Origin: Pseudonocardia sp. DSM 110487
GTDB taxonomy: Bacteria > Actinomycetota > Actinomycetes > Mycobacteriales > Pseudonocardiaceae
Assembly: GCF_019468565.1 (NCBI RefSeq)
Contig: NZ_CP080521.1
Location: forward strand, 3,162,001 to 3,226,000
Length of the DNA: 64,000 nucleotides
Direction of reading: 5' to 3'
Part shown: in pieces, positions 34,028 through 42,536 of the stretch
Layout: every line of letters starts with the position of its first letter
How positions within the stretch are numbered: the stretch's first letter is position 1
Program-made: the position numbers and the translations under genes
Notes under the pieces: model-generated
Database searches by the model: none
What the model saw: the letters and a program-made list of their open reading frames with translations, nothing else
What the model was told of the DNA's origin: nothing

Positions 34028-35551
34028 ATGAATCGGCAGGAAGCGGTCGTGCGCTGGGCGGTGGCGCTGGCACCGTTCATGGCGTTCGCAGCCTTTCCGC
34101 TGCCCATTCCAGCGTTACCTGCGATCAGTGCTGACCTCGGGGTCGGCACGGCCGATCTGCAGTTGCTCATCAGCGGATATGCGTTGGGGCTGGGCGCCCT
34201 GCTGATCCCCTGCGGCGTCCTGGTCGACCGGTACGGGCCGGTCCGCGTATGGATCGCAGCGATGGCGGGGTTCGCTCTGTTCGGTGCGCTGGGCGCGGTG
34301 GCTCCCGGCGCGGAGTTGCTGGTCAGCACGCGGATCGGACAAGGAGCCGCCGGCGCAGGTCTCATGGCCAGCTCGCTGACTCTGGTGGCGACGGCGCTGC
34401 CGCGTTCCCACCGTGCCGGGGCGACGGCGCAGTGGGGTGCTGCGATCGGTGCTGGGCTGGTCGTCGGTCCACTGGCCGGTGGGTTGGCGCTGGAGTTCGG
34501 GCACTGGCGCCCGGCCTTACTCGGGTTGGCGATCGTCGCGCTGGGAGCGGCCGGGCTGGGCTTCTTCCTCCGGGCCGTCGGGGGAGGCGGCGGCTCGGCG
34601 CGGCTGGATGTCGTCGGCACGGCCACCCTGGCGGGCGGGATCGGTGCATTGATCTTCGCGATCAGCTCGGCCGGTACGAGTGACTGGGGCTCGCCCGGGG
34701 TGGTGCTGGGCTTGATCGCTGCCGTCGCACTGCTCGTCGGATTCGCGCTGGGCCAGCGTCGGAGCGTCGAGCCGATGATCGATGTCGTCGTACTGCGCCA
34801 CCGGGAGTACGTGGGCGGCCTGGTCGCAGGGCTGGCCTTGGCGATGTCCGCGCTGTCCATGATGGTGGTGATCGGCCCGTACCTGCAGGTGGTCGTCGGC
34901 GCATCGGCCCTCGTCCTGGGGTTGTGGTTCCTGCCGTTCACCGGGCTGGCCTTCCTGGTGGCGCTCCTCGGAGCCCCGCTCGTCCGACGGCTCTCGCTGC
35001 GTTCCCGGTTGGTGGCCGGGCTGGGGTTGTCGGGCGCCGGGATGGCCGCGCTGCTGCCCATCGACGCGGGCTGGACGTGGCCGTTGCTGCTTCCCGGGAT
35101 GGCACTGGTCGGCACCGGAGTCGGGCTGGCGAACCCGGCGTTGGGGCTCGCCGCGATCCGCTCCGTTCCGCCGCATCGCAGCGGGATGGCTGCTGGAGTG
35201 GCGAACACGGCGCGGCAGCTGGGGAACGCACTCGGAATCGTCGTGCTGGGCGCAGCTCTGCAGGCGGCCGCACTCCACACGGCGCGCGCGGACAGTGCCG
35301 GAGGGGAGGACGCGGCGGCCCACGTCCGCATCGCCGAGGGCGACCTGGCGGGCGCGCGGTCGCTCGGCAGCAGGGCCGGCGGCGACATCGTGCAGCTCTA
35401 CCAGAGCGCGCAAACGGCGGGCGTCAGGGTGGCGCTACTGGTCGCGATCGCCATGGCCGTTGCCGGAGCCATCGGCACCGCGTGGCTCATGCGCCCAGCA
35501 CCGGCCCGTCCTACGCGGGGTGACGCATCCGCGTCGGTGCGCGAAACCTGA
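34028..35551 (+). CDS. MFS transporter, DHA2 (14-TM) drug exporter type
   Basis: A 507-aa exporter with about 14 helices. GVLVDRYGPVRVW is motif A, and the TM5 region GAAIGAGLVVGPLAGGLALE matches the antiporter motif C of drug exporters. A hydrophilic insertion (residues about 425-460) rich in Ala, Gly and Glu lies before the last helix. ATG 34028 has GGGAGGAG upstream. Likely proton-driven efflux, in a row with DJ-1, DUF1772 and hydrolase genes. Confidence 0.87.
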   Translation: MNRQEAVVRWAVALAPFMAFAAFPLPIPALPAISADLGVGTADLQLLISGYALGLGALLIPCGVLVDRYGPVRVWIAAMAGFALFGALGAVAPGAELLVSTRIGQGAAGAGLMASSLTLVATALPRSHRAGATAQWGAAIGAGLVVGPLAGGLALEFGHWRPALLGLAIVALGAAGLGFFLRAVGGGGGSARLDVVGTATLAGGIGALIFAISSAGTSDWGSPGVVLGLIAAVALLVGFALGQRRSVEPMIDVVVLRHREYVGGLVAGLALAMSALSMMVVIGPYLQVVVGASALVLGLWFLPFTGLAFLVALLGAPLVRRLSLRSRLVAGLGLSGAGMAALLPIDAGWTWPLLLPGMALVGTGVGLANPALGLAAIRSVPPHRSGMAAGVANTARQLGNALGIVVLGAALQAAALHTARADSAGGEDAAAHVRIAEGDLAGARSLGSRAGGDIVQLYQSAQTAGVRVALLVAIAMAVAGAIGTAWLMRPAPARPTRGDASASVRET

Positions 35552-35589
35552 TCTGCCATCAGTGCCGTTCGGCCGAGCGAGGAGGCTTC

Positions 35590-36138
35590 GTGGATTGGTT
35601 CCGCACCGTGTCACTCTGGGCAGCAACGATCACGATCGGGCTGGTCGCGGGCGTGTTCGTGCTCTACGCGCACACGATCATGCCGGGATTGGCACGAACC
35701 GACGACCGGACCTTCGTCGCGGCGTTCCAGGAAATCGACCGAATGATCATCAACCCGTGGTTCATCGGCGGGTGCTTCTTCGGGGCCGTCGTCTGCACGG
35801 TCCTCGCGGTAGTGACGCAGGTCGGCCGGAGCGCCCTGCCGTGGATCGTGGCCGCGCTCGTCCTCTACCTCGTCACGGTTGGCATCACGCTCACCGTCAA
35901 CGTGCCGCGGAACGACGCGATCAAGGCGGCCGGACTCCCTGAGAGCGCCACCGAGCTCGCGGCGATCCGGGCTCGCTTCGACGAGGTGGGCTGGAGAAGC
36001 TGGAACATCGTGCGGGTGATCGCCTCCACCTTCGCCTTCGGCCTGCTCTCGTGGGCGCTGGTGGTGCACGGCAGGTCGAGCGGCGCTGCGTTGCCGAACG
36101 GGTCTGCTCGGCGAAGGGCCGTTGGACCAGGGAGTTAG
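35590..36138 (+). CDS. DUF1772 (anthrone-oxygenase-like) membrane protein
   Basis: A 182-aa four-helix membrane protein. LVAGVFVLYAHTIMPGLART, then FQEIDRMIINPWFIG, the NVPRNDAI motif near residue 100 and WRSWNIVRVIAS are the DUF1772 blocks, also found in fungal anthrone oxygenases. GTG 35590 follows a GAGGAGG site. Role in bacteria is poorly defined; the neighbours suggest participation in redox or xenobiotic response. Confidence 0.8.
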   Translation: MDWFRTVSLWAATITIGLVAGVFVLYAHTIMPGLARTDDRTFVAAFQEIDRMIINPWFIGGCFFGAVVCTVLAVVTQVGRSALPWIVAALVLYLVTVGITLTVNVPRNDAIKAAGLPESATELAAIRARFDEVGWRSWNIVRVIASTFAFGLLSWALVVHGRSSGAALPNGSARRRAVGPGS

Positions 36139-36174
36139 GGATGTTCCTCGAACGTCTCAGGCAGGAGGTTCCAC

Positions 36175-37020
36175 ATGCAGCAGCTCACCGGTGTCGCCAG
36201 CGGGGTGCCCTATGTCGCTCTGGCCCCCGAGCGTGAATCCGACCGCGGGACCCATGCCACGCCGCTGGTGGTGGTCTGGCACCTGGCCGACCCGCCGCGG
36301 ACCGAGACCGCCATGGCGGCGGCGCTGCCGCTGGCCGGGCTGGAGGCATGGCGGGTGTACCTCGGGCTGCCCCTGCATGGCAGCCGCATGCCCGACGGTG
36401 GCCTGGACGCCTACTTCCAGCTCGGCTACGAGGACGCCGTGCTCAAGGTGTTCGACCCGGTCTGCCGGCAGGCGGTGGAGGAGTTCCCGCCGGCGCTCGC
36501 CGCCCTCCGCGACCAGCTGCCACTTGGCGACGGCCCGCTCGGACTGGTCGGCGGCTCCATCGGCGCGCTGGTCGCCTTGAGCGTGCTCGCCGAGATCGAC
36601 TTGCCCGTGCGCGCGGTGGCTCTGGCCAGCCCTGCAATCAGGCTCGCCTCGGTGGTTGCGGCCAACGAGCGGCGGTTCAGCGTCACCTACCCCTGGACCG
36701 AGCGGTCCCGCGCGGCTGCCGATCGGCTGGACTTCGTCGCCCGTGCCGACCAGATCGCCCGACGTGACGCCGCCATGCAGTTGATCGTCGGCGCGCGGGA
36801 CGACGAGGGCTTCCGGACCCCGGCCGAGCAGCTGTGGCAGGCGCTGTCCCGCCACACACCAGAGCGCACCGCCCTGACCACCATCCCGGAGATGGGTCAC
36901 CTGCTTGCCGAGGAACCCGGGCTGGATCCCGCGCCCCAGACCCCCCACGCCAAACGGGTTGACGCCGAGATGGCCGGATGGTTCCAGCGCCACCTCACCA
37001 GCGCCAGGCCAGCCTCATGA
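36175..37020 (+). CDS. Alpha/beta hydrolase family protein
   Basis: A 281-aa alpha/beta hydrolase. The nucleophile elbow is VGGSIGALVAL (GxSxG), the acid is likely D in IVGARDDEGFRTP and the histidine is in IPEMGHLLAEEP. It starts 36 bp after the DUF1772 gene and ends the accessory block. ATG 36175 has AGGAGG 8-9 bp upstream. Esterase or thioesterase activity is likely; the substrate is unknown. Confidence 0.75.
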   Translation: MQQLTGVASGVPYVALAPERESDRGTHATPLVVVWHLADPPRTETAMAAALPLAGLEAWRVYLGLPLHGSRMPDGGLDAYFQLGYEDAVLKVFDPVCRQAVEEFPPALAALRDQLPLGDGPLGLVGGSIGALVALSVLAEIDLPVRAVALASPAIRLASVVAANERRFSVTYPWTERSRAAADRLDFVARADQIARRDAAMQLIVGARDDEGFRTPAEQLWQALSRHTPERTALTTIPEMGHLLAEEPGLDPAPQTPHAKRVDAEMAGWFQRHLTSARPAS

Positions 37021-37122
37021 CCACTCCACCACCGGCCCCTCTTCTTGTTGTCTGCGTGCTGGGTCTCGATCTTCTCCAGCCCACGCGTGTCGGGCTCCAG
37101 GACACCACCTGGACGCCGCTCG

Positions 37123-38328
37123 CTACGGCCTGAGTTGTTCAGGACCCTCCAAGATCGGAAGCGCGACCTGAATGGATGTCCCCCGCTGTGGCGGGGTGGT
37201 CATCCTGATCTCCCCGCCGACCGCCCCGACGCGGTCCTCGAGGGTGATCAGCCCCGATCCCCGCTCGGGCCCGGCCCCACCGACGCCGTCGTGCTCGACT
37301 GAAATCCTCAGGAACCCGCCCGACGCGTCGGCGTCGACACGCACCACGGACGCGTTCGCCTGACCGGCGTTCACGAGGGCCTCCGACACGACGTAGTACG
37401 CGGCGACCTCGACCCGCTCCGGGACCCGGCGGTCGATGCGGACGCCGAGCTCGACCGGGACGGCGGAGCGGCGGGCGAGCACTTTGAGAGCGGCTTGGAG
37501 CCCACCCTCGGACAGGACCGCAGGGTGGATGCCGCGGGTCATCTCGCGGAGCTCGTCGATGATGCCGGCGAGGCTCACCTCCACCTCCGAGAGCTGGGAC
37601 CGGAGCTCGGGTAGCGCCGGGGGCGCCGCCGCGGCGGCGGTGCGCAGCACGAGCGCGAGCGACACGAGTTTGTGCTGGATCCCGTCGTGCAGTTCCCGTT
37701 CGAGCGTGCGCCGCGCGTCGTCCGCGGCGGTGACAACACGCGCCCTCGACGCGGTGAGCTGGGCGCGGGCGTCCGCGTTCGACACGGCCGTCGCGATCAG
37801 GTCCGCGAGGTGGGCGAGGCGTTGCTCGGCATCGGCCGGCAGCCCCGTCCCCGCGGGAGGCTGCCCCATCGCGACGGCCACGCCCCACAGGCGGTCGCCG
37901 ACGACGATCGGTGCGCCCACCGCGTCATCCCCGATCCGGGCTGGCCGGCCGGTTCGCCGTACCACCGCCGCCACGCCGTCATCCACGCTCCGGACGGAGG
38001 CGGTACCGAACGCCGCGACAACGGTCGTCGTGGCGTCGGCATCGAAGCGGATCACCAGGCCCACGTCGATGCGGAGGATCCGGGCGATCTCCTCGGCGGC
38101 GCGAGCCAGGATCTCGCTCGGTGCCACTCCCTTGGCCACGAGTGTCGCGAGCCGCCGCAATGCCGCCTGCTCCTCGAGGAGCTGCTCGAGGAGGTCCTGT
38201 TGTTCGGTCAGCACGTCGATCGTCCGGGCGATCTCGCTCACCTGGCGCCGGCTCTCCTCTCGCGAGGCATCGAGCAGGCGCACCATCCGCAACGTCATCG
38301 ATCTCACGGCCGACCACCACAGCGCCAT
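37123..38328 (-). CDS. GAF-domain sensor histidine kinase (HisKA_3 type), orphan
   Basis: A 401-aa NarL-type kinase without membrane helices. Residues about 20-60 form a coiled coil, 65-190 a GAF domain, ERELHDGIQHKLVSLALVLR the HisKA_3 dimerisation helix with the phosphohistidine, and the ATPase domain has SEALVNAGQANASVVRV (N box), EHDGVGGAG (D box) and GSGLITLEDRVGAVGG (G box). Its N and D boxes are somewhat divergent. No response regulator is adjacent. A DosR-like box lies 55 bp upstream. ATG 38328 fits GGAGGG better than the ATG 6 bp earlier. Confidence 0.82.
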   Translation of the reverse strand: MALWWSAVRSMTLRMVRLLDASREESRRQVSEIARTIDVLTEQQDLLEQLLEEQAALRRLATLVAKGVAPSEILARAAEEIARILRIDVGLVIRFDADATTTVVAAFGTASVRSVDDGVAAVVRRTGRPARIGDDAVGAPIVVGDRLWGVAVAMGQPPAGTGLPADAEQRLAHLADLIATAVSNADARAQLTASRARVVTAADDARRTLERELHDGIQHKLVSLALVLRTAAAAAPPALPELRSQLSEVEVSLAGIIDELREMTRGIHPAVLSEGGLQAALKVLARRSAVPVELGVRIDRRVPERVEVAAYYVVSEALVNAGQANASVVRVDADASGGFLRISVEHDGVGGAGPERGSGLITLEDRVGAVGGEIRMTTPPQRGTSIQVALPILEGPEQLRP

Positions 38329-38382
38329 CGGCATCCCTCCGGGACCGGGACCCAGACTGGCTTCCCCTGGCTCCGGCCGGCA

Positions 38383-38396
38383 AGGACTTTGGTCCT
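38383..38396. promoter_or_regulatory. DosR/DevR-like box
   Basis: AGGACTTTGGTCCT resembles the DosR core GGGACTTTAGTCCC at 11 of 14 positions, with perfect AGGAC/GTCCT symmetry. It lies between the divergent kinase and glycosylase genes and could drive hypoxia induction of either. Confidence 0.5.
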
Positions 38397-38479
38397 CGGA
38401 CCGTCCTGATCCGGCGCCGAAGCGGTTGACGGTGTGTGCGTGGCCGCCGCGGAGAGGCCGGCGGCGCTACCCTCCGGTC

Positions 38480-39055
38480 GTGGCCCTCTGTCTCGCCCAG
38501 GACGCCGACGCCGACGCGCTGCTCGACCGCGACCCACTTGCACTGCTGATCGGCATGCTGCTCGACCAGCAGTTCCCCATGGAGCGGGCGTTCGCGGGCC
38601 CCGGCCTGATCGCCCGGCGGCTCGGCGTCACCGAGCTCGACGCCCGCGAGCTCGCCACCTACGACCCCGAGGCGCTCGTCCAGATCTTCCGCGGCCCGCC
38701 CGCCGTGCACCGGTACCCGGGCTCGATGGCGGGGCGGGTGCAGGCGCTCGCCGCCGCGATCGTCGAACGGTACGACGGCGACGCGTCCCGGATCTGGAGC
38801 GACGTCGACGACGGGCGGGAGCTCTTCAGCAGGCTCTCCGCCCTCCCCGGCTTCGGTACCCAGAAGGCGCAGATCTTCACCGCGCTGCTGGGCAAGCAGC
38901 GTGGCATCACCCCGGCTGGCTGGCGGGAGGCAGCGGGCGGCTACGGCGAGGAGGGCGTCCACCGCTCGGTGGCCGACGTCGTCGACGCCGCGTCGCTCGT
39001 GCAGGTCCGGGAGTACAAGCAGGCCAAGAAGGCCGCAGCGAAGGCGGGGGGATAG
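38480..39055 (+). CDS. HhH-GPD type base excision DNA repair protein
   Basis: A 191-aa actinobacterial HhH-GPD protein. LLIGMLLDQQFPMERAFAGP is the N-terminal helix pair, and SALPGFGTQKAQIFTALLGKQ the helix-hairpin-helix. The family glycosylases remove damaged or mismatched bases; the aspartate normally found C-terminal to the hairpin is not obvious at the usual spacing, so activity is uncertain. GTG 38480 is the first start and lacks a clear ribosome-binding site. The stop overlaps the ArsR gene start by one base. Confidence 0.78.
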   Translation: MALCLAQDADADALLDRDPLALLIGMLLDQQFPMERAFAGPGLIARRLGVTELDARELATYDPEALVQIFRGPPAVHRYPGSMAGRVQALAAAIVERYDGDASRIWSDVDDGRELFSRLSALPGFGTQKAQIFTALLGKQRGITPAGWREAAGGYGEEGVHRSVADVVDAASLVQVREYKQAKKAAAKAGG

Positions 39056-39453
39056 TGCATCGGGTGTCCGCAGCCCGCCGAGACGCGCGGGTGATCGATC
39101 CCGACCAGGTGTGCGACGCCGCGGCCGTGCTGGCCGACGCCGCGCAGCTGCAGCACTCGGCCGCCGTGCTCGACGCGCTGGGCGACGTCAACCGGCTGAG
39201 CATCCTGCTCGCCCTGCACCACGCGGGCGACCTGTGCGTCTCCGATCTCGCGTTCGCCGTCGGGATGAGCGACAGCGCGGTGTCGCACGCGCTGCGGCTG
39301 CTGCGCGCGCACGGGATGGTCAGCGCCCACCGGCAGGGCAGGCTCGTCCGCTACCGGGTCACCGGCGAGCTCACCACGCGCCTCCTGGACGTGGTGTCCG
39401 AGGGTGTCGTCGGTGACGTGGTGCTGCACGCGCACGGGCGGGATCACCGCTAG
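39055..39453 (+). CDS. ArsR/SmtB family metal-sensing repressor (NmtR/KmtR-like)
   Basis: A 132-aa ArsR. VLDALGDVNRLSILLAL starts the fold, DLCVSDLAFAVGMSDSAV and SHALRLLRAHGMV form the winged HTH, and the last helix ends DVVLHAHGRDHR, a histidine-rich tail of the kind that binds Ni or Co in NmtR-type sensors. Immediately upstream of cbiMNQO, it is probably the Ni/Co sensor for that transporter. It overlaps the glycosylase gene (TAGTG). Confidence 0.8.
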   Translation: MHRVSAARRDARVIDPDQVCDAAAVLADAAQLQHSAAVLDALGDVNRLSILLALHHAGDLCVSDLAFAVGMSDSAVSHALRLLRAHGMVSAHRQGRLVRYRVTGELTTRLLDVVSEGVVGDVVLHAHGRDHR

Positions 39454-39489
39454 AACGCCCGTCGGCGCGCAGCGCCGGCACTAGAACGA

Positions 39490-39537
39490 TTGAATGACTG
39501 TTCAGGCTTGAAGGTGATCGCGGCGGCGGCTTAGGGT
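39490..39537 (+). promoter_or_regulatory. cbiM promoter with ArsR-type operator; leaderless start
   Basis: TTGAAG (39508-39513), an 18-bp spacer and TAGGGT (39532-39537) make a good promoter whose expected start coincides with GTG 39544, so the cbiM mRNA may be leaderless. TTGAATGACTGTTCAG (39490-39505), an imperfect palindrome of ArsR-operator type, lies just upstream of the -35. Confidence 0.5.
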
Positions 39538-39543
39538 CCGCCG

Positions 39544-40218
39544 GTGCACATCGCCGAGGGGTACCTGCCGCCGTTGCACGCCTTGGCCTGGACGGCAGCG
39601 GCCGCCCCGTTCGTGGTGCACGGCGCGCGCGCCGTGGTCCGGCAGGTGCGCGAGGAGCCCGAGACCCGGCTGCTGCTCGGCGCGGCAGGCGCGTTCACGT
39701 TCGTGCTCTCGGCGTTGAAGCTCCCGTCCGTCACCGGTTCCAGCTCGCATCCGACCGGCACCGGTCTCGGCGCGATCCTGTTCCGGCCACCCGTGATGGC
39801 GGTGCTCGGCACGATCGTGCTGGCCTTCCAGGCGCTGCTGCTGGCCCACGGCGGGATCACCACGCTCGGGGCCAACGCCTTCTCGATGGCCGTGGTGGGG
39901 CCGTGGGTCGCCTACGGCGTATACGTGCTGGTCCGCCGCCTCGGTGGCGGGCTCTCGGTGGCGGTGTTCCTCGCAGCGGCGCTGGCCGACCTGTCCACCT
40001 ACTGCACGACCGCCGTGCAACTCGCGCTCGCCCACCCGGACGCCACGTCCGGTGTGTCCGGGGCGCTCGCCGAGTTCCTCGCGATCTTCGCGGTGACGCA
40101 GCTCCCTCTCGCCGTCAGCGAGGGCCTGCTGACCGTGCTCGTCGTCCGCCTGCTCACCCGCGTCAGCCCGGCCGAGCTCGCCCGGCTCGGCATCCGCCCG
40201 GCCCGCCAGGAGGCATGA
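39544..40218 (+). CDS. cbiM: Energy-coupling factor cobalt/nickel transporter S component CbiM
   Basis: A 224-aa membrane protein. It begins MHIAEGYLPP, in which His2 and the free N-terminus bind the metal in CbiM/NikM. GAFTFVLSALKLPSVTGSSSHPTG and LLLAHGGITTLGANAFSM are further family motifs with metal-ligand histidines. It binds Co or Ni for the ECF complex with CbiN, CbiQ and CbiO encoded next. No cobalamin riboswitch is visible in the 90-bp leader region. Confidence 0.92.
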   Translation: MHIAEGYLPPLHALAWTAAAAPFVVHGARAVVRQVREEPETRLLLGAAGAFTFVLSALKLPSVTGSSSHPTGTGLGAILFRPPVMAVLGTIVLAFQALLLAHGGITTLGANAFSMAVVGPWVAYGVYVLVRRLGGGLSVAVFLAAALADLSTYCTTAVQLALAHPDATSGVSGALAEFLAIFAVTQLPLAVSEGLLTVLVVRLLTRVSPAELARLGIRPARQEA

Positions 40219-40509
40219 GTGTCGCGCTTCAGCCTGACCAACTGGCTGCTCGTACTCGGCGTCGTGGTGCTCGCGGCGGTTCCGGTGCTGTTCATCGGCA
40301 GTGACACCGAGTTCGGCGGCGCCGACGGCGTGGCCGTCGAGCGCATCGACGAGAGCGGCTACCAGCCGTGGTTCGCGCCGCTGTTCGAGCCGTCGGCGGA
40401 GACGGCATCGGGGCTGTTCGCGCTGCAGGCCGCGATCGGCGGGGCGGTGCTGGGCTACGTCTTCGGGGTGGCGCGCGGCCGTCGCCGGAACGTGGACCCG
40501 CCGGCCTGA
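40219..40509 (+). CDS. cbiN: ECF cobalt transporter component CbiN/NikN-like
   Basis: A 96-aa protein with two helices flanking an extracytoplasmic loop: LTNWLLVLGVVVLAAVPVLF, then DTEFGGADGVAVERID and SGYQPWFAPLFEPSAETASG, then a second helix GLFALQAAIGGAVLGYVFG. This is the CbiN arrangement. GTG 40219 abuts the cbiM stop and the gene's stop overlaps the cbiQ ATG. CbiN assists metal loading of CbiM. Confidence 0.88.
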   Translation: MSRFSLTNWLLVLGVVVLAAVPVLFIGSDTEFGGADGVAVERIDESGYQPWFAPLFEPSAETASGLFALQAAIGGAVLGYVFGVARGRRRNVDPPA

Positions 40510-41243
40510 TGCCCACCCTGGACGAGGTGGCGTGCACCGGGCCGTGGCGCCACCGGCACCCGGGGGAGAAGGCCCTCCTCGCGTTCGGACTGCTCGGCTG
40601 CGCTGTCGCGTTGCCACCGTGGCCGGGTGCCCTCGTCGCCGGCACCGCGGCGCTGGCGCTGCTGCTCGGCCCTGCGGGGCTCGGGGCTCGCACGTTGCTG
40701 CGGGCCGCGCGGGGCCCGTTGGTGTTCGTCGTGGTGGGCGCGCTGCCGCTGCTGTTCTCGGTGGGCGGCCCGATGCTCGTGCGGCTCGATCCCGGTGGGG
40801 TGGGCGCCGCGCTCGCGCTGGCCGGGCGCGCCACGGCGGGCCTGCTGTGCGTGCTGCTGTTCGCGGCGACCACGCCGCTCGCCGACACGCTGCCCCGGCT
40901 GGCCCGCCTGGGGGTGCCCCCGGCGGTTGTCGACGTCGCCGGCCTGGTCTACCGGCTGCTCTTCCTGCTGCTCGACCGCATCGCCGCGGTACGCGCCGCG
41001 CAGGCGGGGCGGCTCGGGTTCCGCTCCTTCCGCACCGCGTTCCGGTCGGTGGCAGGGCAGGCAGGGGCGGTGTTCGTGAGCGCGTTCGACCGGGCACGGC
41101 GGATGGAACAGGGCCTCGCCCTGCGCGGCGACCCGGGCTCGTTGCGGGTGCAGCTGCCCCCGCAGCGGCTCTCGCGACGGTTCCTGGCGGCGACCGGCGT
41201 GCTGCTCGCGGCGGTCGTGACCTTGTCGCTGGTGCTCGCGTGA
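40509..41243 (+). CDS. cbiQ: ECF transporter T component CbiQ
   Basis: A 244-aa membrane protein with about five helices. The coupling helices carry AAQAGRLGFRSFRTAF and FDRARRMEQGLALRGDPG, the second being the conserved A-R-G motif that docks onto the ATPase. It links CbiM to CbiO. ATG 40509 overlaps the cbiN stop, and the cbiO GTG overlaps this stop. Confidence 0.9.
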   Translation: MPTLDEVACTGPWRHRHPGEKALLAFGLLGCAVALPPWPGALVAGTAALALLLGPAGLGARTLLRAARGPLVFVVVGALPLLFSVGGPMLVRLDPGGVGAALALAGRATAGLLCVLLFAATTPLADTLPRLARLGVPPAVVDVAGLVYRLLFLLLDRIAAVRAAQAGRLGFRSFRTAFRSVAGQAGAVFVSAFDRARRMEQGLALRGDPGSLRVQLPPQRLSRRFLAATGVLLAAVVTLSLVLA

Positions 41244-42082
41244 CGCCCCCGGTGCTGGAGGCCCGCGGCCTGCACTTCGCCTACGAGCCCGGCCGTCCCG
41301 TCCTCACGGGTGCCGGCCTCGCGCTGCACGCGGGACGGCGCGTCGCCGTACTCGGGCCGAACGGCGGCGGCAAGACCACGCTCTTCCGGCTGCTCGCCGG
41401 GGCGCTCGCCCCGGACGCGGGCGAGGTGCTGCTCGACGGGGCGCCGGTGCGGCGCACCCGGGCCGGCCGGACGGCGCTGCGCACCCAGGTGCAGCTGGTG
41501 CTGCAGGATCCCGACGACCAACTCTTCGCCGCGACCGTTGCCCAGGACGTGTCGTTCGGGCCCGTCAACATGGGCCTTGACGAGGCCACGGTGCACGCGC
41601 GCGTCGACGCCGCCCTCGCCGCGCTCGATCTCACCGCCGTCGCGGACCGGCCCCCGCACCTGCTGTCGTTCGGGCAGAAGAAGCGGGTGGCGATCGCGGG
41701 CGCGGTCGCGATGGCGCCCCGGCTCCTCGTGCTCGACGAGCCGACCGCTGGCCTCGACCCCGCGGGCGTCGAGGCACTGCTCGGCACCCTCTCCGCGCTG
41801 GAGGCGGGCGGCACGACGCCGGTGCTCTCGACCCATGACGTCGACCTCGCGCACCGCTGGGCCGCCGACGTCGCCGTGGTCGTGGACGGGCGGGTGCGGA
41901 CCGGCCCCGCGGACGTCGTGCTCGGCGACCCGGACCTGCTGCGGACCGCGCGGCTCGGGCCGGCATGGGCGCCCGCAGTGCACCGGCTGCTGCGCGCGGC
42001 GGGATCCGCCGCCCGCCCTCGCAGCGCCGCGGAGCTGCACGCCGTGCTCGACGAGCAGGTCGTGAAACCGGCACCCGGGTAG
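41240..42082 (+). CDS. cbiO: ECF transporter ATPase CbiO
   Basis: A 280-aa ATPase with Walker A GPNGGGKTTLF, Q-loop QLVLQDPDDQLFAATVAQDV (typical of ECF ATPases), signature LSFGQKKRVAIAGAVAM, Walker B LLVLDEPTAGLDP and switch STHDVDL. The C-terminal ~45 residues extend past the NBD. It should form a homodimer powering Co/Ni uptake. GTG 41240 overlaps cbiQ by 4 bp. Confidence 0.92.
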   Translation: MTPPVLEARGLHFAYEPGRPVLTGAGLALHAGRRVAVLGPNGGGKTTLFRLLAGALAPDAGEVLLDGAPVRRTRAGRTALRTQVQLVLQDPDDQLFAATVAQDVSFGPVNMGLDEATVHARVDAALAALDLTAVADRPPHLLSFGQKKRVAIAGAVAMAPRLLVLDEPTAGLDPAGVEALLGTLSALEAGGTTPVLSTHDVDLAHRWAADVAVVVDGRVRTGPADVVLGDPDLLRTARLGPAWAPAVHRLLRAAGSAARPRSAAELHAVLDEQVVKPAPG

Positions 42083-42116
42083 GGCAGACGTTGCGGCCCC
42101 CGAGTGGCACGATGGG

Positions 42117-42458
42117 GTGTCTACCGAGGGAGTGCATGCAGTCGTGGCAGATCCGCAGCGCCCAGCCGACCCGGTGCTCATCACCGACGCGGCCCGCTCC
42201 TACGAGGAGGATCTCGCCGTCCGGAAGCGGCGCTACAAGATCATGATGGGGATGCGGATCCCGTTCATGCTCCTCGCCGCGGCGTGCTACCAGATCCCGT
42301 GGCTCGCGGTCACCCTGCTCGTGGTGTCGATCCCGCTCCCATGGGTGGCCGTGCTCGTCGCCAACGACCGGTTGCCCAAGAAGACCGAGAAGACCAACCG
42401 CTACCGGCCTGACCGCCGCCAGATCGAGCAGCGCGAGCACCCGATCATCGACGGCTAG
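42117..42458 (+). CDS. DUF3099 membrane protein
   Basis: A 113-aa actinobacterial protein: LITDAARSYEEDLAVRKRRY motif, two adjacent helices (MRIPFMLLAAACYQIPWLAV, then LLVVSIPLPWVAVLVAN) and a basic tail RYRPDRRQIEQREHPIIDG. This is DUF3099, found across actinobacteria near DUF3039 and helicase genes. Starts at GTG 42132 or 42144 are also possible. Function unknown. Confidence 0.8.
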   Translation: MSTEGVHAVVADPQRPADPVLITDAARSYEEDLAVRKRRYKIMMGMRIPFMLLAAACYQIPWLAVTLLVVSIPLPWVAVLVANDRLPKKTEKTNRYRPDRRQIEQREHPIIDG

Positions 42459-42496
42459 TACGGGTGCAGATGGTCGTTGTCCCCAGGATGGCACGG

Positions 42497-42530
42497 TTCA
42501 ACCGCCGTTGAAGCGTCCTGCAGATACGGT
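42497..42530 (+). promoter_or_regulatory. ArsR-type operator and -10 box before the second ArsR gene
   Basis: TTCAACCGCCGTTGAA (42497-42512) is a perfect palindrome of ArsR type. TACGGT (42525-42530) ends 6 nt before GTG 42537, the same -10 to start spacing as at idi, so the transcript is probably leaderless. Confidence 0.5.
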
Positions 42531-42536
42531 CCACCC

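Noticed and set aside
30995..37020. Accessory block considered as an integrated mobile element
   Set aside because: No integrase, transposase, flanking direct repeats or att-like tRNA end was seen; base composition looks only slightly lower in GC by eye.
39454..39543. Cobalamin riboswitch upstream of cbiM
   Set aside because: Only 90 bp are available and no conserved B12-box-like sequence is visible; a simple promoter and ArsR-type palindrome explain the region better.
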